Assembly: GCA_016875405.1 (NCBI GenBank)
Contig: VGRJ01000010.1
Location: 1-64,000 of the forward strand
From: Deltaproteobacteria bacterium
GTDB lineage: Bacteria > Myxococcota_A > Polyangia > Polyangiales > Polyangiaceae
DNA length: 64,000 nucleotides
Reading direction: 5' to 3'
Made by a program: the position numbers and the translations under genes. Shown here piece after piece: positions 20,812-30,564 of this stretch. The notes under the pieces were generated by a model. It made no database searches and was not told the DNA's origin. It was given only the letters and a program-made list of their open reading frames with translations. The first letter of the stretch is position 1, and every line of letters starts with the position of its first letter.

Positions 20812-21429
20812 ATGAAGGTAGCCGTCGTCGACACCGGGACTGCGAACCTCGCGTCGATGCTCGCTGCGCTGCGGCGCCTCGGTGTCTCGACCGAGCTCAC
20901 GCGTGAGGCGGCGCGCGTCGTCGACGCTCCGCTCGTCGTCTTGCCAGGCGTCGGCGCGTTCGGTGCGGGCATGGGCCGGCTCCGCGAGTGCGGGCTCGTC
21001 GATGCGCTCGCTGCGCGCGTCCGCGAGACGCGCCCGCTCCTCGCGGTGTGCCTCGGCCTCCAGATGCTGACGCGCTCGAGCGAGGAGAGCCCTAAGGTCG
21101 ACGGGATCGGCGTCATCCCGTGCGCCGTCCGTCGCTTCCCGGCCGATGTCGGAGGCTCGCGACTCGTCGTCCCCCAGCTCGGTTGGAACATGGTCGAGCC
21201 GCGCCGCGACGCGGTCCTGCTTCAGCCCGGCCACGCCTACTACGCGAACTCGTTCCAACTGCCCGCGATTCCGGACGGCTACTCCGGGGCCGAGAGCGTG
21301 CACGGCGTCCGCTTCGTAGCGGCGCTCGAGCGCGGCCCCATCCTCGCCTGCCAGTTCCACCCCGAGCTCTCTGGACCGTGGGGTCATGCGCTCCTCGGGC
21401 GTTGGCTCGAGAGGGGGCGAGCGTGCTGA
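20812..21429 (+). CDS. hisH: Imidazole glycerol phosphate synthase glutaminase subunit (HisH)
   Basis: Class I glutamine amidotransferase that feeds ammonia to HisF. The 205-aa protein starts MKVAVVDTGTANLASM. It has the oxyanion strand PGVGAFGAGM, nucleophile CLGLQML (Cys in AVCLGLQ), and the His/Glu of the triad in CQFHPELSG. The ATG at 20812 follows a short gap after hisB; upstream in-frame residues are shadow sequence in hisB. A GAGGGGGC-rich stretch near its end doubles as the ribosome binding site for hisF. Confidence 0.96.
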   Translation: MKVAVVDTGTANLASMLAALRRLGVSTELTREAARVVDAPLVVLPGVGAFGAGMGRLRECGLVDALAARVRETRPLLAVCLGLQMLTRSSEESPKVDGIGVIPCAVRRFPADVGGSRLVVPQLGWNMVEPRRDAVLLQPGHAYYANSFQLPAIPDGYSGAESVHGVRFVAALERGPILACQFHPELSGPWGHALLGRWLERGRAC

Positions 21430-22175
21430 CGATGCGGGTCGTCCCGTGTCTCGACGTCGACGGCGGTCGCGTCGTGAAGGGCGTCAAATTCCAGGGTCTC
21501 CGCGACGCCGGCGACCCTGCAGAGCGCGCCGCCGCCTACGAAGGGCAGGGCGCCGATGAGCTCGTCGTGCTTGACGTCTCGGCGACGCCCGAGGGCCGCT
21601 CCAACGCCACTGACACCGTGCGTCGCGTCCGCGAGGTGCTCGGCATCCCGCTCACCGTCGGCGGTGGCGTTCGTCGATCGGAGGACGCGCGTCGCCTCCT
21701 CGACGCGGGCGCCGACAAGGTCGCGGCGAACACGGCGGCGGTCGAGGACCCATCGCTCCTCGACGCGCTCGCCACGACCTTCGGCAGTCAGTGCACCGTG
21801 CTCGCGCTCGATGCGGCGCGGCGCGACGGCGGTTGGGAGGTCGTCGTCCGCTCGGGCAAGGAGCGGACGGGCCTGGATGCGGTCACTTGGGCGCGCGAAG
21901 CAGCGCTGCGTGGTGCGGGAGAGATCGTCCTCACGAGCTGGGATCGCGACGGGACGCGCTCCGGCTACGACACCGAGCTCATCGCCGCGATCGCCGCTGC
22001 GGTCTCGATCCCGATCGTCGCCTCGGGCGGCGCGGCACACGCGGGGCACATGGTCGAGGCCCTCCGCGCCGGCGCAAGCGCGGTGCTCGCCGCGTCCATC
22101 CTCCACGACGGCGAGACGACCGTCGGCGACCTGAAGCGAGCGCTCGAGGCGGCGGGCATCCCGATCCGTCGCTAG
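21423..22175 (+). CDS. hisF: Imidazole glycerol phosphate synthase cyclase subunit (HisF)
   Basis: (Beta/alpha)8-barrel cyclase that converts PRFAR plus ammonia from HisH into imidazole glycerol phosphate and AICAR. The 250-aa protein shows the catalytic aspartates in VVPCLDVDGGRVVKG and LALDAARRDGGW, the phosphate loops TVGGGVRRSEDAR and IVASGGAAHAG, and TSWDRDGTRSGYD. The GTG at 21423 was chosen over ATG 21432 because it gives VLTMRVVPCLDV, matching the usual N-terminus MLxKRIIPCLDV. It also overlaps the hisH stop by 7 bp and sits just after a purine-rich GAGGGGGCGAG ribosome-binding stretch. Confidence 0.95.
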   Translation: MLTMRVVPCLDVDGGRVVKGVKFQGLRDAGDPAERAAAYEGQGADELVVLDVSATPEGRSNATDTVRRVREVLGIPLTVGGGVRRSEDARRLLDAGADKVAANTAAVEDPSLLDALATTFGSQCTVLALDAARRDGGWEVVVRSGKERTGLDAVTWAREAALRGAGEIVLTSWDRDGTRSGYDTELIAAIAAAVSIPIVASGGAAHAGHMVEALRAGASAVLAASILHDGETTVGDLKRALEAAGIPIRR

Positions 22176-22204
22176 CGCACACGACGAACAGGACACCCAC
22201 CTCG

Positions 22205-23476
22205 ATGATCATTCCCTCGATCGACCTCATGGGAGGACAGACCGTCCAGCTCGTCGGCGGCAAGGAGCACGCGCTCGACGCAGGCGATCCGGTGCCGATC
22301 GCGCGTCGCTTCGGTAGGGTCGGCGAAATCGCCGTCATCGACCTCGACGCGGCGCTCGGGCAGGGCTCGAACCGCGCGCTCGTCGAGGCGACCTGCCGGC
22401 TTGCGCGCTGCCGCGTCGGCGGCGGGATCCGAGACGAGGCGACGGCGCGCCACTTCCTCGACGCCGGCGCGAGCAAGATCATCTTGGGCACCGCCGCCCG
22501 ACCAGAGCTCCTCTCGAAGCTCCCGCGTGAGCGCGTGATCGTCGCGCTCGACGCAGTCGACGGCGAGGTGGTCGTCGAGGGGTGGCGCACCAAGACGGGC
22601 GCGACCATCGCCGAGCGCATGCGCGAGCTGCGCGACCTCGCGGGCGGCTTCCTCGTCACCTTCGTCGAGCGTGAGGGCCGTATGCAGGGCACCGCCCTCG
22701 AGCGTGTCGCCGAGCTCTGCGAGGCCGCCGGCTCGAGCGCGCTCACGATTGCCGGCGGCGTGACGACGGCGCACGAGATCGCCGAGCTCGATCGCATGGG
22801 CGTCGATGCGCAGGTCGGCATGGCCCTCTACACCGGCACCATCGATCTCGCGGACGCGTTCGCCGCGCCGCTCGTCAGCGATAGGCCGGACGGGCTCTTC
22901 GCCACCTCGGTCGTCGACGAGCACGGGCGCGCGCTCGGCCTCGCCTGGTCGAGCAAGGAGAGCCTCCGCGAAGCGCTCGCGACGGGCACGGGCGTGTATC
23001 ACTCACGCAAGCGCGGGCTCTGGCGCAAGGGCGAGTCGAGCGGCGCGACGCAAGAGCTCCTCGCGGTCGCGCTCGACTGCGACAGGGACGCGCTCAGGTT
23101 CACGGTGCGCCAGCGTGGCCCCGGCTTCTGCCACCTAGGCTCGGACAGCTGCTGGGGAGACCTCGGCGGACTACCCGGCCTCGCCGCGCTGCTCGCCGCG
23201 CGCACCAAAGACGCGCCCGAGGGATCGTACACCGCGCGCCTCCTTCGCGACCCCGCGCTCCTCCGCGCGAAGCTCCTCGAGGAGGCTGAGGAGCTCGCCG
23301 ACGCTCAGGGCAAGGATGCCGTCGCCGCGGAGGTCGCCGACGTCCTCTACTTCGCGCTGGTCGCGGCTGCGCGCGCGGGCGTCGAGCTCGGTGACGTCGA
23401 GCGCATCCTCGACCGTCGAGCCCGGAAGCTCTCGCGGCGTCCAGGAGATGCAAAGCCCGGGAGGTTGTCATCGTGA
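22205..23476 (+). CDS. hisA: Trifunctional fusion HisA::HisI::HisE
   Basis: A 423-aa protein carrying three histidine enzymes. Residues about 1-220 are HisA, the ProFAR isomerase barrel: IIPSIDLMGGQTVQLVGG with base Asp7, RCRVGGGIRDEAT, VIVALDAVDGE, and phosphate loop TIAGGVTT. About 225-320 is HisI, phosphoribosyl-AMP cyclohydrolase: HSRKRGLWRKGESSG and the Zn/Mg-binding DCDRDALRF...GPGFCHLGSDSCWG. About 338-420 is HisE, phosphoribosyl-ATP pyrophosphatase: SYTARLLRD, LLEEAEELADA and AEVADVLYFALVA. Order A-I-E puts three early steps on one chain. In the HisA part, the usual T-D/E-I-x-R/K-DG is TFVEREG. Start ATG 22205 matches HisA N-termini; the frame upstream is a shadow of hisF. Confidence 0.93.
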   Translation: MIIPSIDLMGGQTVQLVGGKEHALDAGDPVPIARRFGRVGEIAVIDLDAALGQGSNRALVEATCRLARCRVGGGIRDEATARHFLDAGASKIILGTAARPELLSKLPRERVIVALDAVDGEVVVEGWRTKTGATIAERMRELRDLAGGFLVTFVEREGRMQGTALERVAELCEAAGSSALTIAGGVTTAHEIAELDRMGVDAQVGMALYTGTIDLADAFAAPLVSDRPDGLFATSVVDEHGRALGLAWSSKESLREALATGTGVYHSRKRGLWRKGESSGATQELLAVALDCDRDALRFTVRQRGPGFCHLGSDSCWGDLGGLPGLAALLAARTKDAPEGSYTARLLRDPALLRAKLLEEAEELADAQGKDAVAAEVADVLYFALVAAARAGVELGDVERILDRRARKLSRRPGDAKPGRLSS

Positions 23477-24732
23477 CGCTTCGAGTGGTGCCGTTCGATG
23501 CGCTCGACGCGCTCGTCCGCGATCGCGAGCCCGTCGACTCCGAGACGCTCGCCCGCGCGGCTCGGATCGTCGACGACGTTCGCGTCCATGGCGACGAAGC
23601 CGTTATCCGCTACGCGCAAGAGCACGACGCGCTCTTGGAGGGTGAGCCGTTGCTCGTCGAGCGGCCGGAGCTCGAGCGCGCGCTCGACGCCGTCTCGGCC
23701 GAGGACCGCGCGCTCCTTGAGCGGACGGCGGCGCGCATTCGACGCTTCGCCGAGGCGCAGCGCACCGGCCTCGAGCCGGTGACGGTGCCGATCGACGGCG
23801 GTCGCGCCGGCCACCTCGTCGCGCCCGTCGAGCGCGCTGGTTGCTACGCGCCCGGCGGCGGATACCCCCTGCCTTCGAGCGTCCTTATGACGGCCGTCAC
23901 GGCCCGCGTCGCCGGGGTCTCGCGCGTCATCGTCGCGAGCCCTCGCCCTCGCCCGATCATGCTTGCGGCCGCGGCGGTCGCCGGCGCTGACGCCTTTCTC
24001 CGCGCGGGGGGCGCCCACGCCATCGCGGCGCTCGCGCACGGCACGGCGACCGTCCCGAGCGTCGACGTCATCGCCGGCCCAGGAAATCGCTGGGTAACGG
24101 CCGCGAAGAAGCTTGTCTCCGGGCGCGTCGGCATCGACATGCTCGCGGGTCCGAGCGAGCTCGTCGTCCTCGCGGATTCGTCGGCCGACCCCGCGCTCGT
24201 CGCGGCCGATCTGCTCGCGCAGGCCGAGCACGCCGAGGACGCCCTGCCGATCCTCGTCACGCATGAGCCGCAGGTGGCCGAGGAGGTCTCTCGCGAGGTC
24301 GCGCACCAGCTCGAGACCCTCCCTACGGCGGCGGTGGCGCGCGTCGCGATCGCCGCGGGATTTACGGTGCTCTGCGCCACCGAGGAAGAGTGCTTCGCCG
24401 CGTGCGACAGGCTCGCCCCCGAGCACCTCGAGGTGATGACGCGGGACTCCGAGCTCGCGAGCCGCAGGCTCGCGCACTACGGCGCACTCTTCATCGGCGC
24501 AGGCTCTGCCGAGGTGCTCGGCGACTACGGCGCCGGCCCGAACCACACGCTCCCGACGGGCGGCAGCGCTCGCTACACGGGCGGCCTCTCGGTGCTCACG
24601 TTCCTGCGCGTGCGAACCTGGATGCGCCTCGACGACCGCCCCGCGAGCCGTGGCCTCGCCGCCGACGCCGCCGCGCTCGCGCGGATCGAAGGGCTCGAGG
24701 CGCACGCGCGCGCCGCCGATCGTCGACGGTGA
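23473..24732 (+). CDS. hisD: Histidinol dehydrogenase (HisD)
   Basis: Zn-dependent enzyme for the last two oxidations, histidinol to histidine, using two NAD+. The 419-aa protein has the signature region VDVIAGPGNRWVTAAKKLVS, metal-site elements DMLAGPSELVVLAD and LLAQAEHAED, and APEHLEVM plus GAGPNHTLPTGG near the C-terminus. All expected catalytic Glu/His positions seem to be present. The GTG start overlaps the stop of hisA-I-E by 4 bp (GTGA), so hisI, hisE and hisD are contiguous, the same order as in the fused HIS4 protein of fungi. It is the last gene of the operon, convergent with a small lipoprotein gene 4 bp away. Confidence 0.96.
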   Translation: MTLRVVPFDALDALVRDREPVDSETLARAARIVDDVRVHGDEAVIRYAQEHDALLEGEPLLVERPELERALDAVSAEDRALLERTAARIRRFAEAQRTGLEPVTVPIDGGRAGHLVAPVERAGCYAPGGGYPLPSSVLMTAVTARVAGVSRVIVASPRPRPIMLAAAAVAGADAFLRAGGAHAIAALAHGTATVPSVDVIAGPGNRWVTAAKKLVSGRVGIDMLAGPSELVVLADSSADPALVAADLLAQAEHAEDALPILVTHEPQVAEEVSREVAHQLETLPTAAVARVAIAAGFTVLCATEEECFAACDRLAPEHLEVMTRDSELASRRLAHYGALFIGAGSAEVLGDYGAGPNHTLPTGGSARYTGGLSVLTFLRVRTWMRLDDRPASRGLAADAAALARIEGLEAHARAADRRR

Positions 24733-24736
24733 CCGG

Positions 24737-24997
24737 TTACTTGTCCGAAGGCTTGCAGCTCTTCAGGTTTCCGTTCGTGATGCCGCTGCACTGGTAGCCG
24801 TCCGGGCAGTCTTCCTGGTCGTCGCAGAGCAACCGGCACAGGTTGCCTTCGCTGCTCGACTCGTTGGTGCACACCGCGCCGTCGATACACTCGTCGGTGG
24901 TGCCGGGGTTGTCGCAGGGCTCGCCGAGCGCTGCGCCGCCCCCGCACGCCGCGCCAAGGACCAAGACCGCCAAGACCAGCGAAAAACCGCGAATCAT
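24737..24997 (-). CDS. Small Cys-rich lipoprotein (86 aa)
   Basis: Signal peptide MIRGFSLVLAVLVLGAACGG with lipobox GAAC (Cys 18), then a compact Cys-rich region: GEPCDNPGTTDEC, AVCTNESS, NLCRLLCDDQEDCPDG, YQCSG and LKSCKPS. Nine cysteines follow the anchor, probably forming disulfides in the periplasm or outside. The C-x-D-Q-x-D-C-P-x-G-Y-x-C pattern is common in short myxobacterial lipoproteins of unknown role. It is convergent with hisD, with 4 bp between stops and no room for an independent terminator. Function unknown. Confidence 0.8.
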   Translation of the reverse strand: MIRGFSLVLAVLVLGAACGGGAALGEPCDNPGTTDECIDGAVCTNESSSEGNLCRLLCDDQEDCPDGYQCSGITNGNLKSCKPSDK

Positions 24998-25075
24998 GCC
25001 GGAAACCTACCACGAGGACTCCGCGCCGCGGGGGCTGCGCTTGCTCGCGAGCAAAGCCTGCGGCAGGACCCTCGC

Positions 25076-25576
25076 GTGACCACCAAGGACGTGCTCGTCG
25101 AAGCCCTCGCGTTGAAAGATGTCGACCGCGCCGGCTGGCGCCGCGTGGGTCATCCGAGGCCAGAGTCCGTCGCGGCGCACAGCTGGGGTGTGGCGCTCGC
25201 GGTGCTCGCCCTCTGCCCGCCCGACCTCGACCGCGGTCGAGCCCTCGCCATCGCGATCGTGCACGATCTCGCCGAGGTGCGCGTCGGCGACCTCACCCCG
25301 CACGACGGGGTCCCGCGGGACGAGAAGCGCCGCCGCGAAGAGGATGCGCTGCGCGCGATGCTGGCGCCGCTCCCTGGGGCCGACGAGCTCTTGGCGCTCT
25401 GGCTCGAGTACGAGGACGGCTCGACCCCGGAGGGGCGCTTCGTCAAGGCGTGCGACAAGCTCGACATGGGTCTGCAAGCGCTCCGCTATGCGTCGGCTGG
25501 CCTCGCGACGACCGAACACCTCGAGGCGGCGCGCGCGGCCCTTCCTGTCGCGCTCGCGCCGCTGCTCGCTCGATGA
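25076..25576 (+). CDS. HD-domain phosphohydrolase (YfbR/HDDC2-like)
   Basis: A 166-aa HD-domain protein of the 5'-deoxynucleotidase (YfbR/HDDC2) type. Metal ligands are visible as the His in AAHSWGVALA, the HD pair in AIVHDLAEVRVGD, and the distal Asp in KACDKLDMGLQ. The two acidic residues after HD (AEVRVGD) are typical of this subfamily. The GTG at 25076 was chosen because a good ribosome binding site (GGCAGGA) lies 8 bases upstream and the protein then begins at the first helix; the longer frame upstream is antisense to the lipoprotein gene. Likely dephosphorylates deoxynucleoside monophosphates, by family analogy. Confidence 0.85.
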   Translation: MTTKDVLVEALALKDVDRAGWRRVGHPRPESVAAHSWGVALAVLALCPPDLDRGRALAIAIVHDLAEVRVGDLTPHDGVPRDEKRRREEDALRAMLAPLPGADELLALWLEYEDGSTPEGRFVKACDKLDMGLQALRYASAGLATTEHLEAARAALPVALAPLLAR

Positions 25577-25605
25577 ACCCGAGGTGGGTCTGCTATAGCT
25601 GCGCG

Positions 25606-26577
25606 ATGCGGCTCGCCCCGCGCGTTCTCCCGATTGGCTCGTCGCTCCTCGTTGCGCTCGTGGGCTGCGGCGAGGTCGACGGCGTGACGGGCGGAGGCGC
25701 TGGCGGCGCGTCCTCGGGCGCGGCGGTCACCTCGAGCGCCGCCGTGACCGCGTCGTCGTCCGGCTCGAGCGGCGGAGGCCTCCTGGGGCCGATCGGAGGC
25801 GAGCGACCCGTCACCGTCCAGGTGCCGCCCGGCTACGACCCCGCGAAGCCCGCGCCGCTCCTCGTCCTCCTCCACGGCTACATCGCGGGAGGTGGGCTTC
25901 AGGAGCTCTACCTCGATCTCGAGCCCGAGGCCGCGGCGCGCGGCTATCTGTTCGCGCAGCCGTTCGGTACCACCGACAAGACCGGCCTCCCCTTCTGGAA
26001 CGCGACCGATGCGTGCTGCAATTTCTATGGCTCGACCGTCGACGACTCGGGCTACCTCGCGACCGTGGTGGCGCAGATCCAGGCCGTCTTCAGCGTCGAC
26101 CCGAAGCGCGTCTACCTCGTCGGTCACTCCAACGGCAGCTTCATGTCACACCGGATGGCGTGCGAGCACGCAGGCGCCATCGCGGCCATCGCGACGCTCG
26201 CCGGCTCGACGTACGCCGACCCCGCGGCGTGTACGCCGTCTGAGCCCGTGAGCGCCCTCGTGATGCACGGCACGCTCGACCCGGTGATCCTCTACGGAGG
26301 CGGCAACCTGTTCGGAAACGACTACCCCGGCGCGTTCGAGACCGCGCGGACATGGGCCGACCTCGATGGCTGCGGCAAGGACCCGCTCGACGCGCTGCCG
26401 CGGCTCGATCTCGTGGGAACGCCGCTCGACGAGACCACGGTGACGCGCTGGGTCGGCTGCGACGGCGGCGTCGAGGTCGAGCACTGGCGCATCGAAGGCG
26501 CGACGCACGTGCCGCTCTTCAAGCCCTCGTTCAAGAAGGCGCTCTTCAACTTCCTCGACGCGCATCCGAAGCCATGA
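25606..26577 (+). CDS. Polyhydroxybutyrate-depolymerase-like esterase lipoprotein
   Basis: Alpha/beta hydrolase of the PHB depolymerase/feruloyl esterase (LpqC-like) group, 323 aa. The lipoprotein signal ends VALVGCGEVDG, followed by a Gly/Ser/Ala spacer. Oxyanion-hole motif LLVLLHGYIAGGG, nucleophile elbow VGHSNGSFMSHRM (Ser), then VMHGTLDPVI carrying the Asp, and the His in EGATHVPLFKPS complete the triad. A Cys pair in ATDACCNFYG matches secreted depolymerases. ATG at 25606 gives the signal peptide; ATG 25573, overlapping the previous stop, is a possible alternative but would put a Cys-rich leader before the signal. Substrate probably an ester polymer or plant/microbial ester; unproven. 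Confidence 0.9.
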   Translation: MRLAPRVLPIGSSLLVALVGCGEVDGVTGGGAGGASSGAAVTSSAAVTASSSGSSGGGLLGPIGGERPVTVQVPPGYDPAKPAPLLVLLHGYIAGGGLQELYLDLEPEAAARGYLFAQPFGTTDKTGLPFWNATDACCNFYGSTVDDSGYLATVVAQIQAVFSVDPKRVYLVGHSNGSFMSHRMACEHAGAIAAIATLAGSTYADPAACTPSEPVSALVMHGTLDPVILYGGGNLFGNDYPGAFETARTWADLDGCGKDPLDALPRLDLVGTPLDETTVTRWVGCDGGVEVEHWRIEGATHVPLFKPSFKKALFNFLDAHPKP

Positions 26578-27170
26578 CGACGAAGCCCTCGTCCAGGCTT
26601 CGGCTCGTCGCGCTCGGGCTGGCGATCGTCCTCACCATCGCGCTCGTACGGCTCTCGGGCGTCGGTCGCTACCTCGAGGGCGACGTCCTCCCGTCGACGA
26701 TGCGCGCCGCCGGGCCGCTCGGCGTCGTCGTGTTCGTCGTCGCGTTCACCGTGGGCGTGCTCGCCTACTTGCCGGGCGCCCTCTTCGTCGCGGCGGGGGT
26801 CCTCGCATACGGCCCTATTGGCGGCTACGCCGTCAACCTGTTGGGTGGCGTGACGGCCACCTGCGCGAGCTTCGCCGTCGCGCGCGCCATCGGCGGTCAG
26901 CCGATCGGTGACGTCGAGCGCCCGTTCGTGCGGCGAATGCTCGCTCGCATCGACAAGCGCCCGATCTTCTGGCTCGCGGCGCTGCGGCTCGTCACCTTCA
27001 TCTCGCCGCCGCTCAATACGGCGCTCGCTCTGTCGCGAATTCGATTTCGCGAGTTCGCCATCGGCTCCGCGATCGGCCTCGTCGTCCCGATGGCCGTCGC
27101 GACGCTCGCGTTCGATGGCCTGGTTCGGCACCCGGCCTTCGCGGGTGCACTCCGCTGGCTGCTCGGCTGA
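26574..27170 (+). CDS. TVP38/TMEM64 (DedA-superfamily) membrane protein
   Basis: A 198-aa integral membrane protein of the SNARE-associated/VTT-domain family. Hydrophobic segments occur at about residues 10-28, 42-64 and 66-92, and again in the C-terminal third (FAIGSAIGLVVPMAVATLA). The conserved motif region, LPGALFVAAGVLAYGPIGGY followed by AVARAIGG and ALRLVTFISPPLNTALALS, matches the VTT domain, which includes the re-entrant loops. Members are linked to lipid flipping or membrane homeostasis, but the activity here is unknown. Start ATG overlaps the esterase stop by 4 bp (ATGA). Confidence 0.85.
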   Translation: MTTKPSSRLRLVALGLAIVLTIALVRLSGVGRYLEGDVLPSTMRAAGPLGVVVFVVAFTVGVLAYLPGALFVAAGVLAYGPIGGYAVNLLGGVTATCASFAVARAIGGQPIGDVERPFVRRMLARIDKRPIFWLAALRLVTFISPPLNTALALSRIRFREFAIGSAIGLVVPMAVATLAFDGLVRHPAFAGALRWLLG

Positions 27171-27261
27171 CCACGCCCGCCTGCTGCGACGAGCTCTTCG
27201 TCACGAGCCCGTCGCGCGCGGTCCATGGGGTGGAATGCTGGGCGGCTGGCGCGCTTGCGCG

Positions 27262-28623
<1,362 letters not shown>

Positions 28624-28700
28624 TTACCACAGCCGCGCCGCGCGTGAAGGGCATCGTCGGGGTTGCGGAGGCGCCGCGGTTGCGACACGACCCGACCCCG

Positions 28701-29897
28701 ATGCGCCTCGGTCCGTCGATCGTCGCCGCCTCGGCGATCGTCGCCGGGTGCGCGCCTGCCGCGCCGCGGCCCTTCCTCCTCGGTGGGTATCCGCCGCAGC
28801 TCGCAGCCGACGCGTCGCGCGCAACGTCGCCCCTCCTCGTCGAGCGCGTCGTCGCGTCGCCCGCCTACTCCGAAGGCTCGAGGCTCGAGCTCGGCCGAGA
28901 CAGGGGCCGCCTCGCGGTGCCTCGGGGGCGCTTCGTGATCCCGGTCGCCCTGCCGCCGGGGCGCACCGTGGTCCTCGGCCTCTCGGGACCGCCTCGCGCC
29001 GCGCGTTGGTTCGAGGTGCTCGGCCGCGGGGCGCTGCGTCGCCTCGCGACCTCGCCCGGCGATGGCGAGCTGCCGTCGTTCGTGACGTTCGTGACCCCCG
29101 CGCTGCCCGAGCCGCTGCTCGTCGTCGTCGACGCCGAAGCGCCGCTCACGCTCCACCGACTCGACCTCGGTGACGCGGCCCTCGGCGGACAGCGGCTTGG
29201 CGAGACCGCCGCGCTGCCGCTCGTCGGGTTCCGCGCGGCGTCCTCCTCGAAGGCCGGCTATGTGCTTGGCACCGCGTCCCGCTACGCGTTCCTGCGCGCC
29301 GACGCCGCCGAGGCCTTACGGGTCGCGCTCCGCGCCGTGCGGCGTCGCTTCGGCCGCGAGCCCATCGCAGTCGGCGATGCCACGCAGTGGAACGGCGCCC
29401 GCCCCGCCTCCGATCGACGCCTGCCGCGTCACGTGAGCCACCACGAGGGCCGCGACGTCGACCTCGCGCTCCCCGGCCTCGACGGCGACTCGTCGATTCG
29501 GCATCGCTGCGAGGTGGCGCTTTCGGCTCCCGATCGCGCCACCTGCCGGGAGGGCACCGCTCGCGCGCTCGACGCGGAGAGGCTCGCGTACTTGCTGGCC
29601 CAGCTCGTCGAAGGGCCGAGCCTCGAGGGCCCGAGGGCGCGCGGTCCTCGGCCTCGCCAGGCCCCGCTCGCGCCGGTCGAGCTCGTATTCGCCGACGCGG
29701 AGGTGATCGCCGCCGTGCGCGCCGCGCTCCGCGAGCTGCAGCAGCGCCGCTGGATCCGAGACGAGGCGGTCGCGTTCCTCGCAGACGACGCGAAGCTCCG
29801 CGCCTCGCCCTGGCACACCGACCACGTCCACGTTCGCTTCGCCGGTGCCGCGGCCGTGGTCCCCGACGCGCTCCGCGCCATCGCGCCGTCGCCCTGA
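28701..29897 (+). CDS. MepA-like (M74/LAS) murein endopeptidase lipoprotein
   Basis: Lipoprotein of 398 aa: signal MRLGPSIVAASAIVAGCAPA (lipobox VAGC), so ATG 28701 is preferred over ATG 28644. The C-terminal domain (about 230-395) resembles penicillin-insensitive murein endopeptidase MepA, a LAS-type Zn peptidase that cuts D-Ala-mDAP crosslinks. It has GDATQWNGARPASDRRLPRH followed by SHHEGRDVDLALPG (the SHxxGxDVD zinc motif) and, near the end, SPWHTDHVHVRF (the GH-x-HFHVR motif). The N-terminal half looks like beta-sandwich domains and is unassigned. Likely trims peptidoglycan of self or prey; the family assignment is by motif only. Confidence 0.8.
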   Translation: MRLGPSIVAASAIVAGCAPAAPRPFLLGGYPPQLAADASRATSPLLVERVVASPAYSEGSRLELGRDRGRLAVPRGRFVIPVALPPGRTVVLGLSGPPRAARWFEVLGRGALRRLATSPGDGELPSFVTFVTPALPEPLLVVVDAEAPLTLHRLDLGDAALGGQRLGETAALPLVGFRAASSSKAGYVLGTASRYAFLRADAAEALRVALRAVRRRFGREPIAVGDATQWNGARPASDRRLPRHVSHHEGRDVDLALPGLDGDSSIRHRCEVALSAPDRATCREGTARALDAERLAYLLAQLVEGPSLEGPRARGPRPRQAPLAPVELVFADAEVIAAVRAALRELQQRRWIRDEAVAFLADDAKLRASPWHTDHVHVRFAGAAAVVPDALRAIAPSP

Positions 29898-29898
29898 C

Positions 29899-30510
29899 GT
29901 GCCGCCCTCGCCCGCCGCGAAATCCGCTATCATTTGCCCGTGTTGTCGCGCGCGCGCTGCTCGTGAGCTTCTCCTCGGAATCGGCCTCACCGGTTGCACG
30001 AGCGTGCTCGGCAACTTCGACACCGACGACGCCGGCAACCCCGTGTTCAAGCGCGCGTTCGTGACCAGCCAGCTCTTTCAGGGGAATTTCGCGCAACTTG
30101 ATGCCTTCACGATCTGCAACCAAGCCGCCACGCAGGCGGGGCTCGGAGGCGGTTGGAAGCCGTGGGTGTCGGCGGGCGTCAAACTCTCCTGCGAAGGCGG
30201 ACCGTGGCAGCTCGTCGACGCGTCGACCCAGGTCGGCTCCTGCGCCGATCTCTTCAACAACACGCTGCTGCATCCGATCGACGTCACCGAGTTCGGCAAG
30301 CCCGTCCCGTCCGGCACGGGCTTCGCCGTTTGGACCGGGGTCGCCTCCAAGGGTGGGGTTGCGCATAAGTCGAACTGCGACGGTTGGAAGACCACCGATG
30401 CGAGCGACGAGGGCCTCGTCGGCGTTCTGCACGCGGTCGACGCGACCTGGACCGAGAAGCTCCTCTTCCGGTGCGACAAGGAGGCGCGCGTCTACTGCTT
30501 CGAGCAGTAG
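29899..30510 (+). CDS. Probable lipoprotein with DUF1554-like domain
   Basis: About 200 aa. The C-terminal 160 residues (from about 45) resemble DUF1554, a C-type-lectin-like secreted domain: RAFVTSQLFQGNFAQLDAF, ICNQAATQAGLGGGWKPWVS, NCDGWKTTD, and the end TEKLLFRCDKEARVYCFEQ. Upstream, ELLLGIGLTGCTSVLG looks like a lipobox. The start is uncertain: in this frame there is no ATG, GTG or TTG near the lipobox. The GTG at 29899 is the closest, overlapping nothing but lacking a Shine-Dalgarno. Either a rare start or a small frameshift near 29935-29960 may be involved. Located directly after the MepA-like gene. Confidence 0.55.
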   Translation: MPPSPAAKSAIICPCCRARAARELLLGIGLTGCTSVLGNFDTDDAGNPVFKRAFVTSQLFQGNFAQLDAFTICNQAATQAGLGGGWKPWVSAGVKLSCEGGPWQLVDASTQVGSCADLFNNTLLHPIDVTEFGKPVPSGTGFAVWTGVASKGGVAHKSNCDGWKTTDASDEGLVGVLHAVDATWTEKLLFRCDKEARVYCFEQ

Positions 30511-30564
30511 ACCGAGCGGAGCGGCCCCACGTCGCTCGCGGCGGTCGCGCGATGAAGCAAGCTT

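Noticed and set aside
28644..28700. Upstream ATG as start of the MepA-like gene
   Set aside because: It would put 19 unrelated residues before the lipoprotein signal; ATG 28701 starts the signal directly.
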